Assembly: GCA_014860625.1 (NCBI GenBank) | Contig: JACZJJ010000105.1 | Span: forward strand, 1-55,825 | Direction of reading: 5' to 3' | From: Bacteroidales bacterium | GTDB lineage: Bacteria > Bacteroidota > Bacteroidia > Bacteroidales > FEN-979 | DNA length: 55,825 nt | Shown: positions 8,370 to 17,176 of the stretch, piece by piece | Layout of the letters: each line of letters opens with the position of its first letter | Position numbering within the stretch: position 1 is the first letter of the stretch | Notes under the pieces: generated by a model | What the model was told of the DNA's origin: nothing | Database searches by the model: none | Seen by the model: the letters and a program-made list of their open reading frames with translations, nothing else | Position numbers and translations under genes: made by a program

Positions 8370-9671
8370 ATGGATAAAAAACGATTCTTTCTCCTGTTCA
8401 TATTTCTCTTGCTGATTCTACGAACAGCTTATGGATTGGTAACGGAGATTTGGTCGCCAGACGAGATGCAGATTCTCCTTCTGGGGTTAAAATTCTATAC
8501 ATCGCACGACTGGCCGTTTTTCGGTCCATTCGTAGTCTACAATTTTTACCAGATTCCGGGTGCATTGCAGGCGCTTCTCACGGGAGGTCCGCTCTTCCTC
8601 TTCCCGTTTGCTGAAACTCCTTTTATTTTCCTGAGCCTGATAACATTCCTGGCTCTTTGCTTACTGAGCTGGTACATAGAAAAACGGGTAACCGGACTTC
8701 CCTGGTGGCTGATATGGGGCTTAGTAATGGCGCTTCCCTGGTCGGTACAGTTCGGCACGCGAATCATCAATCCATCCTATGAGCTTGTGTTTTCAGTCCT
8801 GTTTTTTATTGGTTTTTTTGAGCTTATGCCACTTTACAAAGAAAAGCTGATCTCCCCGGGATTAGCCTCATTCATGGTTGGGATCTCCCTGGTTTGTATG
8901 CTGCAACTCCAGCTCTCATGGGTACTGCTGCTTCCGTTTGTTCTCGCCATCCTGATCTTCCTGCTCTCCAACCGTTCGCTCAGGCTTAATCATGCCGGGA
9001 TGTTCAGTCTCGGCCTGCTTGCCGGACTACTCACCCTGATACCCACTCTGCATGTATATGGTTTTTCAGCATACAACGGGGCCGCATCCTATGTTGTTTT
9101 TCAAACAGAGAATCTTTTGAAATTCGTTGACATCCTCATAAGGTTTCTCTCTTTTTCAACTTATGAAGTCTCCTATTTTCTTGGGAAGCCTTCCGATCGT
9201 TTCATGGAAATGAGATTATATCCCTGGATGATGCCGAGCTCTTTCCTGCTGCTGGGCTTTGGGTTCATCCAGGTTGCTTTTTTCATCGTCAGTTTCTTCC
9301 TGAAGAGAAATCAGCCTGACTGGAAATTTGTCAAATGGTTAAGCTTTTCGACCGTGATTGTGATTTGCCTCTATTTCCTTTTTTCCAGCAAAGGACCTTC
9401 CTCGCACACATTCTATATCCTTTATCCGGTATCTCTGATCTACTCGATGTTCTGTTACCAGTATATATTTCAGAAAAAACCCCGGTTGTTCAAAATCGTC
9501 TTCATTGTTGTACTGCTTTCTGGCGCTGTCTATATGACTGGTATGGCCCGTTACAACTATAAGTTCAGGTCTCTATATGTCGACAGAGAGCGTATTCAGA
9601 AAGCGATAGATAAAAAAGATTACACCTTGGCAGGAAAACCCCTTGTAAACAAATGGATTGACGGAAATTAA
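8370..9671 (+). CDS. Polytopic membrane protein, glycosyltransferase family 39/PMT-like
   Basis: The 433-residue protein has about ten hydrophobic helices. Near the N-terminus, after the first helix, it has the acidic motif EIWSPDEMQILLLGLKFY, comparable to the first periplasmic loop Asp/Glu of lipid-linked sugar transferases (GT-C fold). That suggests use of a polyprenyl-phosphate sugar, but no specific family can be fixed by eye. The start at 8370 (MDKKRFFLLF) is preferred because it lies just after the previous stop; 8328 would overlap that gene by 34 bp. It is probably co-transcribed with the LTA-synthase-like gene. Confidence 0.7.
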   Translation: MDKKRFFLLFIFLLLILRTAYGLVTEIWSPDEMQILLLGLKFYTSHDWPFFGPFVVYNFYQIPGALQALLTGGPLFLFPFAETPFIFLSLITFLALCLLSWYIEKRVTGLPWWLIWGLVMALPWSVQFGTRIINPSYELVFSVLFFIGFFELMPLYKEKLISPGLASFMVGISLVCMLQLQLSWVLLLPFVLAILIFLLSNRSLRLNHAGMFSLGLLAGLLTLIPTLHVYGFSAYNGAASYVVFQTENLLKFVDILIRFLSFSTYEVSYFLGKPSDRFMEMRLYPWMMPSSFLLLGFGFIQVAFFIVSFFLKRNQPDWKFVKWLSFSTVIVICLYFLFSSKGPSSHTFYILYPVSLIYSMFCYQYIFQKKPRLFKIVFIVVLLSGAVYMTGMARYNYKFRSLYVDRERIQKAIDKKDYTLAGKPLVNKWIDGN

Positions 9672-9719
9672 CCCGATCGTGTGACGTTACGGCCTGCAAA
9701 AGCAACACATTTGATAGTA

Positions 9720-10148
9720 TTAGTTGTTTAAGACAATTTCAGTCTTCCCGGCAAGGAGGAGGCAATGGCAATCATCCTTGCCAATCAGGTAGGTTCCGAT
9801 AACAACAGGCATCGATCCATTCATCATTAAAAAATCAAACTCCATGCCCTCCCTGGTGGTCATGTCCATCAAACCATCGGTAAAAATAGTATAGATTCCC
9901 TGGGTCCTGTTGATGCTGTCCTGATAGGGATCTTCATGTGAAAAATCAAGTCCCTCTCCGGTACTCTTCTTACTTACGCTGTACCACCAAAGGTAAACCG
10001 GATCTCCATTGGAATTTTTAATCGTCACTGTCAGCATTTTGTACTCTTGGGTGCAAATAATCGCTTTGTCGTTTTTACAGGAAGGGAGAGCGGAGAACAG
10101 CCCCAGGATTAATAGTCCGCTTTTAAGGGTATAAAAAAAAGATCTCAT
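9720..10148 (-). CDS. Putative lipoprotein of unknown function
   Basis: The product (142 aa) begins MRSFFYTLKSGLLILGLFSALPSC, a lipoprotein signal with lipobox ALPSC. The mature part contains KMLTVTIKNSNGDPVYLWWYSV and a second Cys pair DDCHC; no known domain is recognised. A start 24 bases upstream (MNCLNFVV) is possible but would place extra residues before the signal peptide. It is convergent with the membrane protein gene ending at 9671. Confidence 0.65.
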   Translation of the reverse strand: MRSFFYTLKSGLLILGLFSALPSCKNDKAIICTQEYKMLTVTIKNSNGDPVYLWWYSVSKKSTGEGLDFSHEDPYQDSINRTQGIYTIFTDGLMDMTTREGMEFDFLMMNGSMPVVIGTYLIGKDDCHCLLLAGKTEIVLNN

Positions 10149-10288
10149 AACAACAAAATTTAAGCAATTCATTCAAATAAAGGTATGAAGTATTATGATT
10201 CCTGGTACCAAGATTGCAGATTAATTTCTGCTTTGTATCCGGAAATTAAACAGCATATCTTTTAAGAAGCAATCAAAAAAACCTCCAG

Positions 10289-10547
10289 ATGAAAAAACCG
10301 GTCCTCTTTTTAATGTTGTGTTTGGCAATGGTATTAAGGATTTGAACTGAATATGGAGAGTACCGAAAGAATTTCAGTACGGATGGTCAACATCATCGGA
10401 CAAACAGTGAGAGAAATTGACCTTGGCAAGATGAATGCCGGAACCCACCTTGTCTCTCTGGACCTCACGGGATTGCCTTCCGGAATTTATACTTGCAGCG
10501 TCGAAGCCGGAGGGAAGCAGGTATCACGGAAAATGATGATCAGGTAA
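10289..10547 (+). pseudogene. Remnant of a T9SS cargo gene: signal peptide plus C-terminal sorting domain
   Basis: An ATG at 10289 opens a typical signal peptide (MKKPVLFLMLCLAMV) that stops at a TGA at 10343-10345. A second frame open from 10338 encodes FELNMESTERISVRMVNIIGQTV...LPSGIYTCSVEAGGKQVSRKMMIR, about 69 residues with all marks of a type IX secretion C-terminal sorting domain (type A). The two pieces are abutted in different frames, so the body of the secreted protein appears to have been deleted. The second frame alone could start at the ATG at 10353, but it would lack any signal peptide. Confidence 0.7.
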
Positions 10548-10640
10548 GTTTCTGATTTTCTGAGATTAAAATATGTTAAATATTTAATATTTCTGCTGAG
10601 GTGGGGCATTTGTGTCGTACCTTTGTAGAAATTTATTCCC

Positions 10641-11759
10641 CTGAAAAAGCTGTCAATCGGTGATTTTAAGATTCGCGTTCCCATTATACAGGGTGGGATG
10701 GGTGTAGGTGTCTCATTATCGGGACTAGCCTCTGCCGTTGCGAATGAAGGAGGCGTTGGTGTCATCTCCAGCGCGGGCCTTGGACTCCTGTACAAGCAGA
10801 TCTCTTCTGATTTTCTTGAAGCAAGTATTTACGGTCTGAAAGAGGAGATCCGCCTGGCCAGGGAGAAGACAAAAGGGATCATCGGAGTGAATATTATGGT
10901 TGCCATGTCGAATTTTGTTGACATGGTGAAAATATCCATTGCCGAAAAAATAGATGTCATTTTTGCCGGAGCGGGATTGCCATTCGAACTCCCCTCATAC
11001 CTGACAAAAGATAGCACGACCAAGCTGGTTCCGATCGTCTCTTCGGCACGTGCTGCAAAACTGATCTGTGACAAGTGGATCAGCAAATACAATTATCTCC
11101 CGGATGCCATTGTGGTAGAGGGCCCAAAAGCGGGAGGGCATCTTGGCTTCAAGGCTGAACAGATCGATGACGAGTCGTATTCGCTGGAGAATCTGATCCC
11201 CGAAGTAGTTAGCATCTTGAAACCTTTTGAGAAACAATTCGGTCGCAAGATCCCTGTGATTGCTGCGGGAGGGATCTATACCGGCGAGGATATGTACAAT
11301 ATCATGAAGCTGGGAGCTGCAGGTGTACAGATGGGGACGATATTTGTCACCACCAACGAATGTGATGCTTCCAATGGGTTTAAACAAGCCTACCTTGGAG
11401 CCAAACAAGAGGATATTGGAATCATTAAGAGTCCGGTTGGCATGCCAGGCAGGGCTATTTTTAACGACTTCCTGGAGAAGGTCAGGCAGGGAAAGAAACA
11501 ACCCATCTCCTGTCCCTTTAAATGTATCCGAACCTGCGATGTTTCATCAAGCCCTTACTGCATCATCATCGCACTGATCAATGCGGTAAAAGGGAATTTT
11601 AATGGCGGATATGCCTTTGCCGGTACCAATGCTTTCAAGGCTACGTCCATCATCTCCGTGAAAGAGACCTTTGAAACACTGAAGAACGAGTTCAAGGAGA
11701 AAGTGAAATCACTGAAACAGGCATCCGGAAATAGCCTGTTGCCACCATCAACAACGTGA
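10641..11759 (+). CDS. Nitronate monooxygenase family flavoprotein (2-nitropropane dioxygenase-like)
   Basis: An FMN-dependent TIM-barrel enzyme related to nitronate monooxygenase and FabK. Motifs include PIIQGGMGVGVS near the N-terminus, GVNIMVAM, AGAGLP, EGPKAGGHLGF (catalytic His region), PVIAAGGIYTGEDM and LGAAGVQMGTIFVTTNEC. The C-terminal part carries a Cys-rich stretch (CPFKCIRTCD...YC). The first ATG (10698) lies inside the conserved GGMGVG motif, so translation must begin upstream. The frame is open only from 10629 and offers CTG 10641 or ATT 10635, giving about 372 residues. A -7-like TACCTTTG lies just upstream at 10618-10625. Confidence 0.85.
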   Translation: MKKLSIGDFKIRVPIIQGGMGVGVSLSGLASAVANEGGVGVISSAGLGLLYKQISSDFLEASIYGLKEEIRLAREKTKGIIGVNIMVAMSNFVDMVKISIAEKIDVIFAGAGLPFELPSYLTKDSTTKLVPIVSSARAAKLICDKWISKYNYLPDAIVVEGPKAGGHLGFKAEQIDDESYSLENLIPEVVSILKPFEKQFGRKIPVIAAGGIYTGEDMYNIMKLGAAGVQMGTIFVTTNECDASNGFKQAYLGAKQEDIGIIKSPVGMPGRAIFNDFLEKVRQGKKQPISCPFKCIRTCDVSSSPYCIIIALINAVKGNFNGGYAFAGTNAFKATSIISVKETFETLKNEFKEKVKSLKQASGNSLLPPSTT

Positions 11760-11763
11760 CCTG

Positions 11764-12603
11764 TCAGGGGACGAACACACAACTTTTATCTTCCTGGAAA
11801 CCGACGAATACATGCTGCATGAACAGCGGGATGGCTGGATCTGTGGTTTGGGCAATGGTCTCCTCCTGAATGATTTGGTTGTTCAGAAGCCGAAAGCCGA
11901 TGATTGCATCATATGAATCATTGGGAAGCCAGAGATCCTTGAATCCATTGGAAAGGGTTAACGCTGACAGACACATGTTCCGCAAACCGTACTGATGATT
12001 GCTGACACCGGATTTTTCAGCCAGTAACTGCAAAGAGCCACTCTCCACCCGGGCCATTTTTAATGTGCCTCCGATATGTGGAGTCTCCACCCAGGCGATC
12101 TCAAGCTTTCCGTCACCATCCAGGTCATGAATGGCGGCAATGTTCAGCCACCTCTTCGGAATTCCGATGAAATTACTGTGGACAAACGGCACCAGGACAT
12201 CTCCAGCAATTTTGTAAACCGATACGCTGGCTCCGAAATCAAGACTGGTCATGATCGTGATAACCTCCGGTTTCCCGTCGTTGTCAACGTCAAAGAGTCT
12301 CGGCTGCAGATCCTCAAAAACAAACCTGTCATCCAGCTTGAGATAGAGTTCTTTCTCTTTGCTGACGACCAGCAATCCTCCCGCTTCTATTGTATCACCC
12401 AGAACGCCATGATTGTAGCGGGTGGTTGGATCCACATACCGGGCGCTGACACTCTTATCGTCATTGTATGCGATTAAATTTTCGGGCAGCGGAATGTAGG
12501 AGTTTTCTGGAATAACAGGAGTGTAATCGGTTTGATCATATTGACATCCCGGGAAAACCAGAATCAACATCACGATCACTCCTGAGATGAATTTTTTATC
12601 CAT
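11764..12603 (-). CDS. Lipoprotein with VCBS/FG-GAP-like repeats
   Basis: The 279-residue protein begins MDKKFISGVIVMLILVFPGC, a lipoprotein signal with lipobox FPGC. The mature region has at least two Ca-loop repeats, DVDNDGKPEVITI and DLDGDGKLEIAWVETPHIG, of the kind found in FG-GAP/VCBS beta-propellers. It is probably surface- or periplasm-exposed; its partner is unknown. It is the second gene of a minus-strand pair, its start lying 23 bp after the stop of the FAD enzyme gene. It is convergent with the nitronate monooxygenase gene (4 bp apart). Confidence 0.72.
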   Translation of the reverse strand: MDKKFISGVIVMLILVFPGCQYDQTDYTPVIPENSYIPLPENLIAYNDDKSVSARYVDPTTRYNHGVLGDTIEAGGLLVVSKEKELYLKLDDRFVFEDLQPRLFDVDNDGKPEVITIMTSLDFGASVSVYKIAGDVLVPFVHSNFIGIPKRWLNIAAIHDLDGDGKLEIAWVETPHIGGTLKMARVESGSLQLLAEKSGVSNHQYGLRNMCLSALTLSNGFKDLWLPNDSYDAIIGFRLLNNQIIQEETIAQTTDPAIPLFMQHVFVGFQEDKSCVFVP

Positions 12604-12626
12604 GGGGTATTTGTTCTTTTGGCTCT

Positions 12627-14150
12627 TTATTGTTCAATCCCGAACTTCAGACCGGTATCATGGCAAATAATCTGTGCAGCATCCCGTGCCGATTTCAGGG
12701 CTACCGGAAGTCCTCCTCCGGGAATGGACCAATGTCCTGTATAATAGAAGTTTTTAAGTCCTGGCAGAGTAGGCTTGATCGGGGACCTGGAGATGATGTT
12801 TTTACCGGGTAACCAGCCCTGGGCTGACCCTTTCCAGTTGTTCGTATACCGGTAAATGCTGGCTGGAGTTGCCACGTCCACCTCTTCCACATGCTCTGTG
12901 ATCCTTCCGAACCGCTTCTCCAATATGTCGATTACCTCTCTGGCAAAAATTGTTTTTTCCCTGGAGTACAATGCCCGGTTACGTTTCCTGAGATCGATCC
13001 ACCAATCGGCTTCCCTGGTATAGAAACTGACGGAGACAACTGTTTTCCCTGCTGGAGCCAGGGTAGGATCATAATTGTAAATATTCGCTTCAAGCCTGGA
13101 GTAAGTTGTCCCGTCGGGCGATACCAGATCCTGTTCAAGTGGCATCCTCAGAAAATGAGATTCCCCTTCAAAACTTCTTTTTATCCCCAGGGATACGATC
13201 ACGAGAGAGTGATATACGTTCAGATTCTCCAGATTTCCCAAACTCCTGATTTCATTGTTGATATATTTTCCGTCCAACGCTTCAAATACGGTATAATGCC
13301 AGTCGGCTGCAGAGAGAACAAGGTCTGAATCCACGCTACTCCCATTTTCAAGCTGGATACCTTCAGCCCGGTTATTCCGAACTAAAATTTTTCGTACGGG
13401 AGATTTGAAATGAATCTCTCCTCCAAGTTTAAGGTATGTATCTTTCAGTTTTTCTATGAAGTGTGCGGCTCCTCCAACAGGATATCCGGCAGCCCTCAAG
13501 TCTCCATAAGCCAGTGGTAGGGTGATGACCATCAGGGGAACCTCCTCCCCGTCGAAAAGCAATTCAAACGCCTCTCTCAAAAACGGGCTTTTAAGTTTCC
13601 GGGCAAAGGAGTAATTGGTCTCTTTACGTATCCTGTTCAGGAACCACAGCAGAGGGAGATACTTCATATACCTCACTTTTTGCGTTAAAGGCAGTAATTG
13701 AGGGACCTTTTTTATCATGGGCGGGATCTCAAACGACTGTATCCTTCGCATGGACTGGATCAGCTTATCAATTTCGATCCTATCATCTGGTGAAGTTTCA
13801 ACAAGGTAGCTCCTAAGCCTGTCGAGATTTGTGTAGAGATGAAAAATGGTCTCTCCTGATGGGCTTCGCGTCTCTTTCACTTCAATATCCATCCGGCTCT
13901 CATGGGTGATGAAATGGATGGATTTCATATCAATCAGTTCCGACCACAACAGATAAAAAGGATTTGCCGGTCCCGACCCCAACAGCCATTGAAATCCGCT
14001 TTCAAACGTATACTCCCCTCTTTTCCAGCTAACGCATAGTCCACCAGGACGATCGTTCTGCTCAAAGATTGTAGTATGAAAGTCACTCATTTGCAGGTAG
14101 CAACCAGCAGCGAGTCCCGACACACCAGCTCCGATAATGGATACTTTCAT
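12627..14150 (-). CDS. FAD-dependent oxidoreductase of the phytoene desaturase/carotenoid isomerase type
   Basis: The 507-residue enzyme opens with the dinucleotide-binding motif SIIGAGVSGLAAGCYLQ followed by FEQNDRPGGLCVSWKRGEYTFESGFQWLLG, the classic N-terminus of CrtI/CrtISO/retinol saturase proteins. The C-terminus has the FAD-binding segment FYYTGHWSIPGGGLPVALKSARDAAQ. It may desaturate, saturate or isomerise a polyene or other lipid; the substrate cannot be read. No crtB- or crtE-like gene lies nearby, so a carotenoid pathway role is unproven. A lipoprotein gene follows 23 bp downstream. Confidence 0.88.
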   Translation of the reverse strand: MKVSIIGAGVSGLAAGCYLQMSDFHTTIFEQNDRPGGLCVSWKRGEYTFESGFQWLLGSGPANPFYLLWSELIDMKSIHFITHESRMDIEVKETRSPSGETIFHLYTNLDRLRSYLVETSPDDRIEIDKLIQSMRRIQSFEIPPMIKKVPQLLPLTQKVRYMKYLPLLWFLNRIRKETNYSFARKLKSPFLREAFELLFDGEEVPLMVITLPLAYGDLRAAGYPVGGAAHFIEKLKDTYLKLGGEIHFKSPVRKILVRNNRAEGIQLENGSSVDSDLVLSAADWHYTVFEALDGKYINNEIRSLGNLENLNVYHSLVIVSLGIKRSFEGESHFLRMPLEQDLVSPDGTTYSRLEANIYNYDPTLAPAGKTVVSVSFYTREADWWIDLRKRNRALYSREKTIFAREVIDILEKRFGRITEHVEEVDVATPASIYRYTNNWKGSAQGWLPGKNIISRSPIKPTLPGLKNFYYTGHWSIPGGGLPVALKSARDAAQIICHDTGLKFGIEQ

Positions 14151-14167
14151 TCTGGTTACGTTGACAT

Positions 14168-14202
14168 CAAAAGTAATAAAATGTTGCTATCTTTACCTCA
14201 AA
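14168..14202 (-). promoter_or_regulatory. Bacteroidota-type promoter for the FAD oxidoreductase gene
   Basis: On the minus strand TTTG (14199-14202) and TACTTTTG (14168-14175) are separated by 23 bp, a slightly long spacing. The ATG lies about 17 bp downstream. Confidence 0.4.
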
Positions 14203-14302
14203 AAGAACTCAAGTAATCATCAAACTCAGTTATAATATGCCTGGATTCAAGATCATTCATTCAGATGTTCTTACCTGGAGGATTGAACTGGGAATTCAAT
14301 TC

Positions 14303-14332
14303 CAACAACGGAATGTTCCTCGTCTCTATAGG
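14303..14332. repeat. Half-site resembling a GAGACGAGG palindromic repeat
   Basis: The intergenic stretch contains GGAATGTTCCTCGTCTCTAT, whose right part (CCTCGTCTCTA) equals the right arm of the palindrome at 19494-19511. Only one arm is clear. The rest of 14151-14376 shows no convincing gene; a 41-codon frame (14237-14362) is present but has no support. Confidence 0.3.
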
Positions 14333-14376
14333 CTTCAAAATCTTCGGAAAAAAATAAATTAAATCAGATACTTCTA

Positions 14377-14404
14377 TTGTTAACGGGGGTTATTCGTATA
14401 TTTG
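14377..14404 (+). promoter_or_regulatory. Bacteroidota-type promoter for the TonB-dependent receptor
   Basis: TTG at 14377-14379 and TATATTTG at 14397-14404 are 17 bp apart, close to the consensus. The ATG is 20 bp downstream, giving a very short leader. Confidence 0.65.
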
Positions 14405-14424
14405 TATCTAATTAATCAAGATGT

Positions 14425-16560
14425 ATGAAAGCTCTGTACCAATCTGCAATCCTGATTATTCTTTTACTGGGAAGCATATCCGGCCGTTCTCAGCAGATCA
14501 CCCTGGCCGACTCAGTCACGGCTGTAGAAGATACTCTTTTTCGAGAGCTGGATGAAGTGGTGATTACCGCCACGCGCGTTCCCGAGCGAATTATCGATAT
14601 CCCCTATTCTGTTGTCCGTCTTAACTATTCGAACTACCAGTTCGACCGAAAGATAGGGGCCAACGATATGCTCTCTGCAGTACCTGGTCTCTTCCTGCAA
14701 TCAAGATATGGGAACCACGATGTAAGGTTTTCAATCCGAGGCTTCGGAAGCCGCTCCAATTCCGGCATCAGGGGCATCCGGATCCTGCTCGACGACATTC
14801 CTGAGTCGGAACCCGACGGCCAGACCCGTATTGAAGCGATTGACTTCAACTCCATCGGAAGGATAGAAATTGTCAAGGGAAATGCCTCCTCTCTCTATAC
14901 CAATGCTCCCGGCGGGGTAGCGAATTTTATCAATGACATTGAGTTCGACAACTCCTCACTGGTTCAATTCAACCAGGCCGGATCGTTCGGTTTATTCAGG
15001 AATGGCGTCAAAGCGGCCTTTCGCACCAACAAGTACCGTCTCCTCAATACTTACAGTTACCAGAACTATGATGGCTTCAGGGAGCACAACAACGAGTTCT
15101 GGCATATCCTAAACACAGTTGTAGAGACAACACCTTCAGAGCATACCCGCCTTACCATTCTTTTCTACTTTGTGGATGGGATGATCAAACTTCCAGGCTC
15201 GCTGACAAAAGCAGAGTTTGAGCTGGACCCCTGGCAGGCCAATCCAAAATCGGTGAGTCGCGATGAAAAGCGGATCACCACAAAAGGGAGGATTGGGATC
15301 AGGTATAATGCCACATTCGGTAAAAAACTGAACAACGACATAGAGATCACTACATACGGGGCAATCAAGTATTTTGAACGTACCTCACGGGAGTACAGGA
15401 TCATCAACCGCTATGGACTCGGCTTCAGCGGAAAATATATCCACCGGCATAAGATTGGAAGCAGGACAAATGAGATCATGGTTGGCGGCGACCTCTTTGC
15501 ACAGCCTGCCCGCAGCGAGTATTACGATAATATCAATGGCCAGCGTGGCGACCAGATCAACCAGCTCACATCGGAAAACATTGGGAACAAAGGATTTTTC
15601 CTCTCCGATAATTTTGAAATACTCCCTGATAAGATGTTCGTGCTTCTGACAGGCCGGTATGACAATATTGGCTACCACCTCGAAGAAGAGACCCTCCCTT
15701 CACGGAAAGATCAACGGAGGTTCCAGGCGTTTACTCCCAAGATCGCACTGAATTACAAAATACTCTCACTGCTGGCGGTTTACGGCTCATTCGGATACAG
15801 CTTCGACGCCCCGGCTGGCAATGAACTGGACAGTCCCGATCCGCTATACCTGTTCAACAGCAATCTGAAACCACAGGAGTCACAAAACTTCGAAGCTGGG
15901 ATCAAGGGAAAATTGTACCAGCGGACCTCGAAATGGTTCAAGCGGGTATTGTTTGAAGCAACAGGTTTTTATATTGTGGTGAATAATGAGATTGTTCCCT
16001 TTGAAGTGCTGGGGGATGTCTTTTTCCGTAATGCAGCTAAAACCCATCGATTGGGGACAGAGCTGGGAGGGCTGGTGGAAATTTGGGAAAACCTCAACGT
16101 TGAAGCCTCTTATACATGGTCACACTTCCGTTATCAAACGTATGAAGCTTTAATAATAGAGATCGATACAGCCGGGAATTTTATTCAGACAGAAAAGGAT
16201 TTTGCCGGTCATATCGTTCCCAGTGTTCCTGCGCACAATCTTTACCTGGCTCTTTCTTATTCCCACCCGTTTGGGAAACATTTCAACGTTTTTGCCAAAA
16301 TGAGCTACCAGGGAATCAGCGGTTTGTGGGTCGACGATGCCAACACTGACGAAACAGCACCTTACAACCTGCTAAACAGCGTGGTTGGAGTGGATATGCG
16401 GTTCGGAAGGTTCAGCCTGATGCTCTCCGGTGGGGTGAACAACATCTTCGATGTGACCTATGTCGGCTTTACCAACACCAATTCGGCGGATAAACGATTC
16501 TACGAAGCCGGCGCTCCACGCGATTATTTTGCTTCCATTAACTTTGGGTACAGGTTCTAG
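14425..16560 (+). CDS. TonB-dependent outer-membrane receptor
   Basis: This 711-residue protein has a signal peptide (MKALYQSAILIILLLGSISGRSQ), a TonB-box-like region before ELDEVVITATRVPERIIDIPYSV, a plug domain with SIRGFGSRSNSGIRGIRILLDDIPESEPDGQTRIEAIDF and IEIVKGNASSLYTNAPGGVANFI, then a beta-barrel ending in an aromatic residue (FGYRF). The overall form matches ferric-siderophore or citrate receptors of the FecA type rather than SusC, because no long N-terminal carboxypeptidase-like domain or SusD partner is seen. The substrate is not decidable from sequence. It stands alone with its own promoter. Confidence 0.92.
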   Translation: MKALYQSAILIILLLGSISGRSQQITLADSVTAVEDTLFRELDEVVITATRVPERIIDIPYSVVRLNYSNYQFDRKIGANDMLSAVPGLFLQSRYGNHDVRFSIRGFGSRSNSGIRGIRILLDDIPESEPDGQTRIEAIDFNSIGRIEIVKGNASSLYTNAPGGVANFINDIEFDNSSLVQFNQAGSFGLFRNGVKAAFRTNKYRLLNTYSYQNYDGFREHNNEFWHILNTVVETTPSEHTRLTILFYFVDGMIKLPGSLTKAEFELDPWQANPKSVSRDEKRITTKGRIGIRYNATFGKKLNNDIEITTYGAIKYFERTSREYRIINRYGLGFSGKYIHRHKIGSRTNEIMVGGDLFAQPARSEYYDNINGQRGDQINQLTSENIGNKGFFLSDNFEILPDKMFVLLTGRYDNIGYHLEEETLPSRKDQRRFQAFTPKIALNYKILSLLAVYGSFGYSFDAPAGNELDSPDPLYLFNSNLKPQESQNFEAGIKGKLYQRTSKWFKRVLFEATGFYIVVNNEIVPFEVLGDVFFRNAAKTHRLGTELGGLVEIWENLNVEASYTWSHFRYQTYEALIIEIDTAGNFIQTEKDFAGHIVPSVPAHNLYLALSYSHPFGKHFNVFAKMSYQGISGLWVDDANTDETAPYNLLNSVVGVDMRFGRFSLMLSGGVNNIFDVTYVGFTNTNSADKRFYEAGAPRDYFASINFGYRF

Positions 16561-16638
16561 TACTCATCCCCGACCCCTCTCTAAAAATCAGTTTTACCTT
16601 GCACCTGAAGAGAGACTGCTGTTCAGGAGCGGCTTGTT

Positions 16639-16715
16639 TCAGGTTATATCTTTAAAATATTTTGGAATAATCAGGCTATAGACTTATATTTGCAAAAATT
16701 AATCAGGTTATAGCC
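16639..16715. promoter_or_regulatory. Three operator-like repeats 32 bp apart with promoter, in front of the HTH/Fic pair
   Basis: The 10-mer TCAGGYTATA begins at 16639, 16671 and 16703, exactly 32 bp (about three helical turns) apart. Copies 2 and 3 extend to near-palindromes (AGGCTATAGACT and AGGTTATAGCCT), as expected for an HTH dimer site. A promoter (TTTG 16661-16664, 20 bp, TATATTTG 16685-16692) is interleaved: copy 2 lies between its two elements and copy 3 lies just before the start codon at 16718. Autorepression by the HTH protein is the likely purpose (inference). Confidence 0.65.
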
Positions 16716-16717
16716 TC

Positions 16718-17176
16718 ATGAAAAAGCAAAAATTGATTTTGGATCAGGTGGAAAGGAGTCTGCAATCTATGAGCCACTTGTCTGATCTTATTATCCCCGG
16801 ATCAGGTTGGATTCATTCAATTCGACAAGCCCTTGGCATGTCCTTAAGGCAACTTGGCAAGCGGATGAACATAACACCTCAGAGTGTTAATGAGATTGAG
16901 ACACGGGAGAAAAACGGCACAGTCTCAATAAATGTACTCAGGCAAGTTGCTTCTGCTCTTAACATGAAGCTGGTATATGGGTTTATACCGAAAAATGGCT
17001 CTCTCGAATCGATGATAGAAGAGAAGGCCGCTGAATTAGCTGCCATGATTGTCAGACGTACCTCTGCGAGTATGTTACTGGAAGATCAGGAGAACTCGGA
17101 GGAGAGACTCAAAAAAGCCATTGATGAGAAAATAACGGAGATCAAACAAACTATGCCAAAGTATCTATGGGATTAA
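16718..17176 (+). CDS. Mobile mystery protein A-like HTH protein (antitoxin candidate)
   Basis: The 152-residue protein carries an XRE-type helix-turn-helix (about residues 31-85: GWIHSIRQALGMSLRQLGKRMNITPQSVNEIETREKNGTVSINVLRQVASALNMKLVYGFIP). The sequence and its pairing with a Fic-domain gene match the family known as 'mobile mystery protein A', often found in mobile or variable gene neighbourhoods. It overlaps the Fic gene by 10 bp. It is probably both the repressor of the pair and the partner that restrains the Fic protein (inference). Three operator-like repeats precede it. Confidence 0.85.
   Translation: MKKQKLILDQVERSLQSMSHLSDLIIPGSGWIHSIRQALGMSLRQLGKRMNITPQSVNEIETREKNGTVSINVLRQVASALNMKLVYGFIPKNGSLESMIEEKAAELAAMIVRRTSASMLLEDQENSEERLKKAIDEKITEIKQTMPKYLWD

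Noticed and set aside
10353-10547. Stand-alone 64-residue protein
   Set aside because: It is a sorting domain without a signal peptide, so it could not be exported; it is better read as part of a remnant gene.
14237-14362. A 41-codon frame between the FAD enzyme and the TonB receptor
   Set aside because: It overlaps a repeat half-site, has no ribosome-binding site or family resemblance, and its composition is random.
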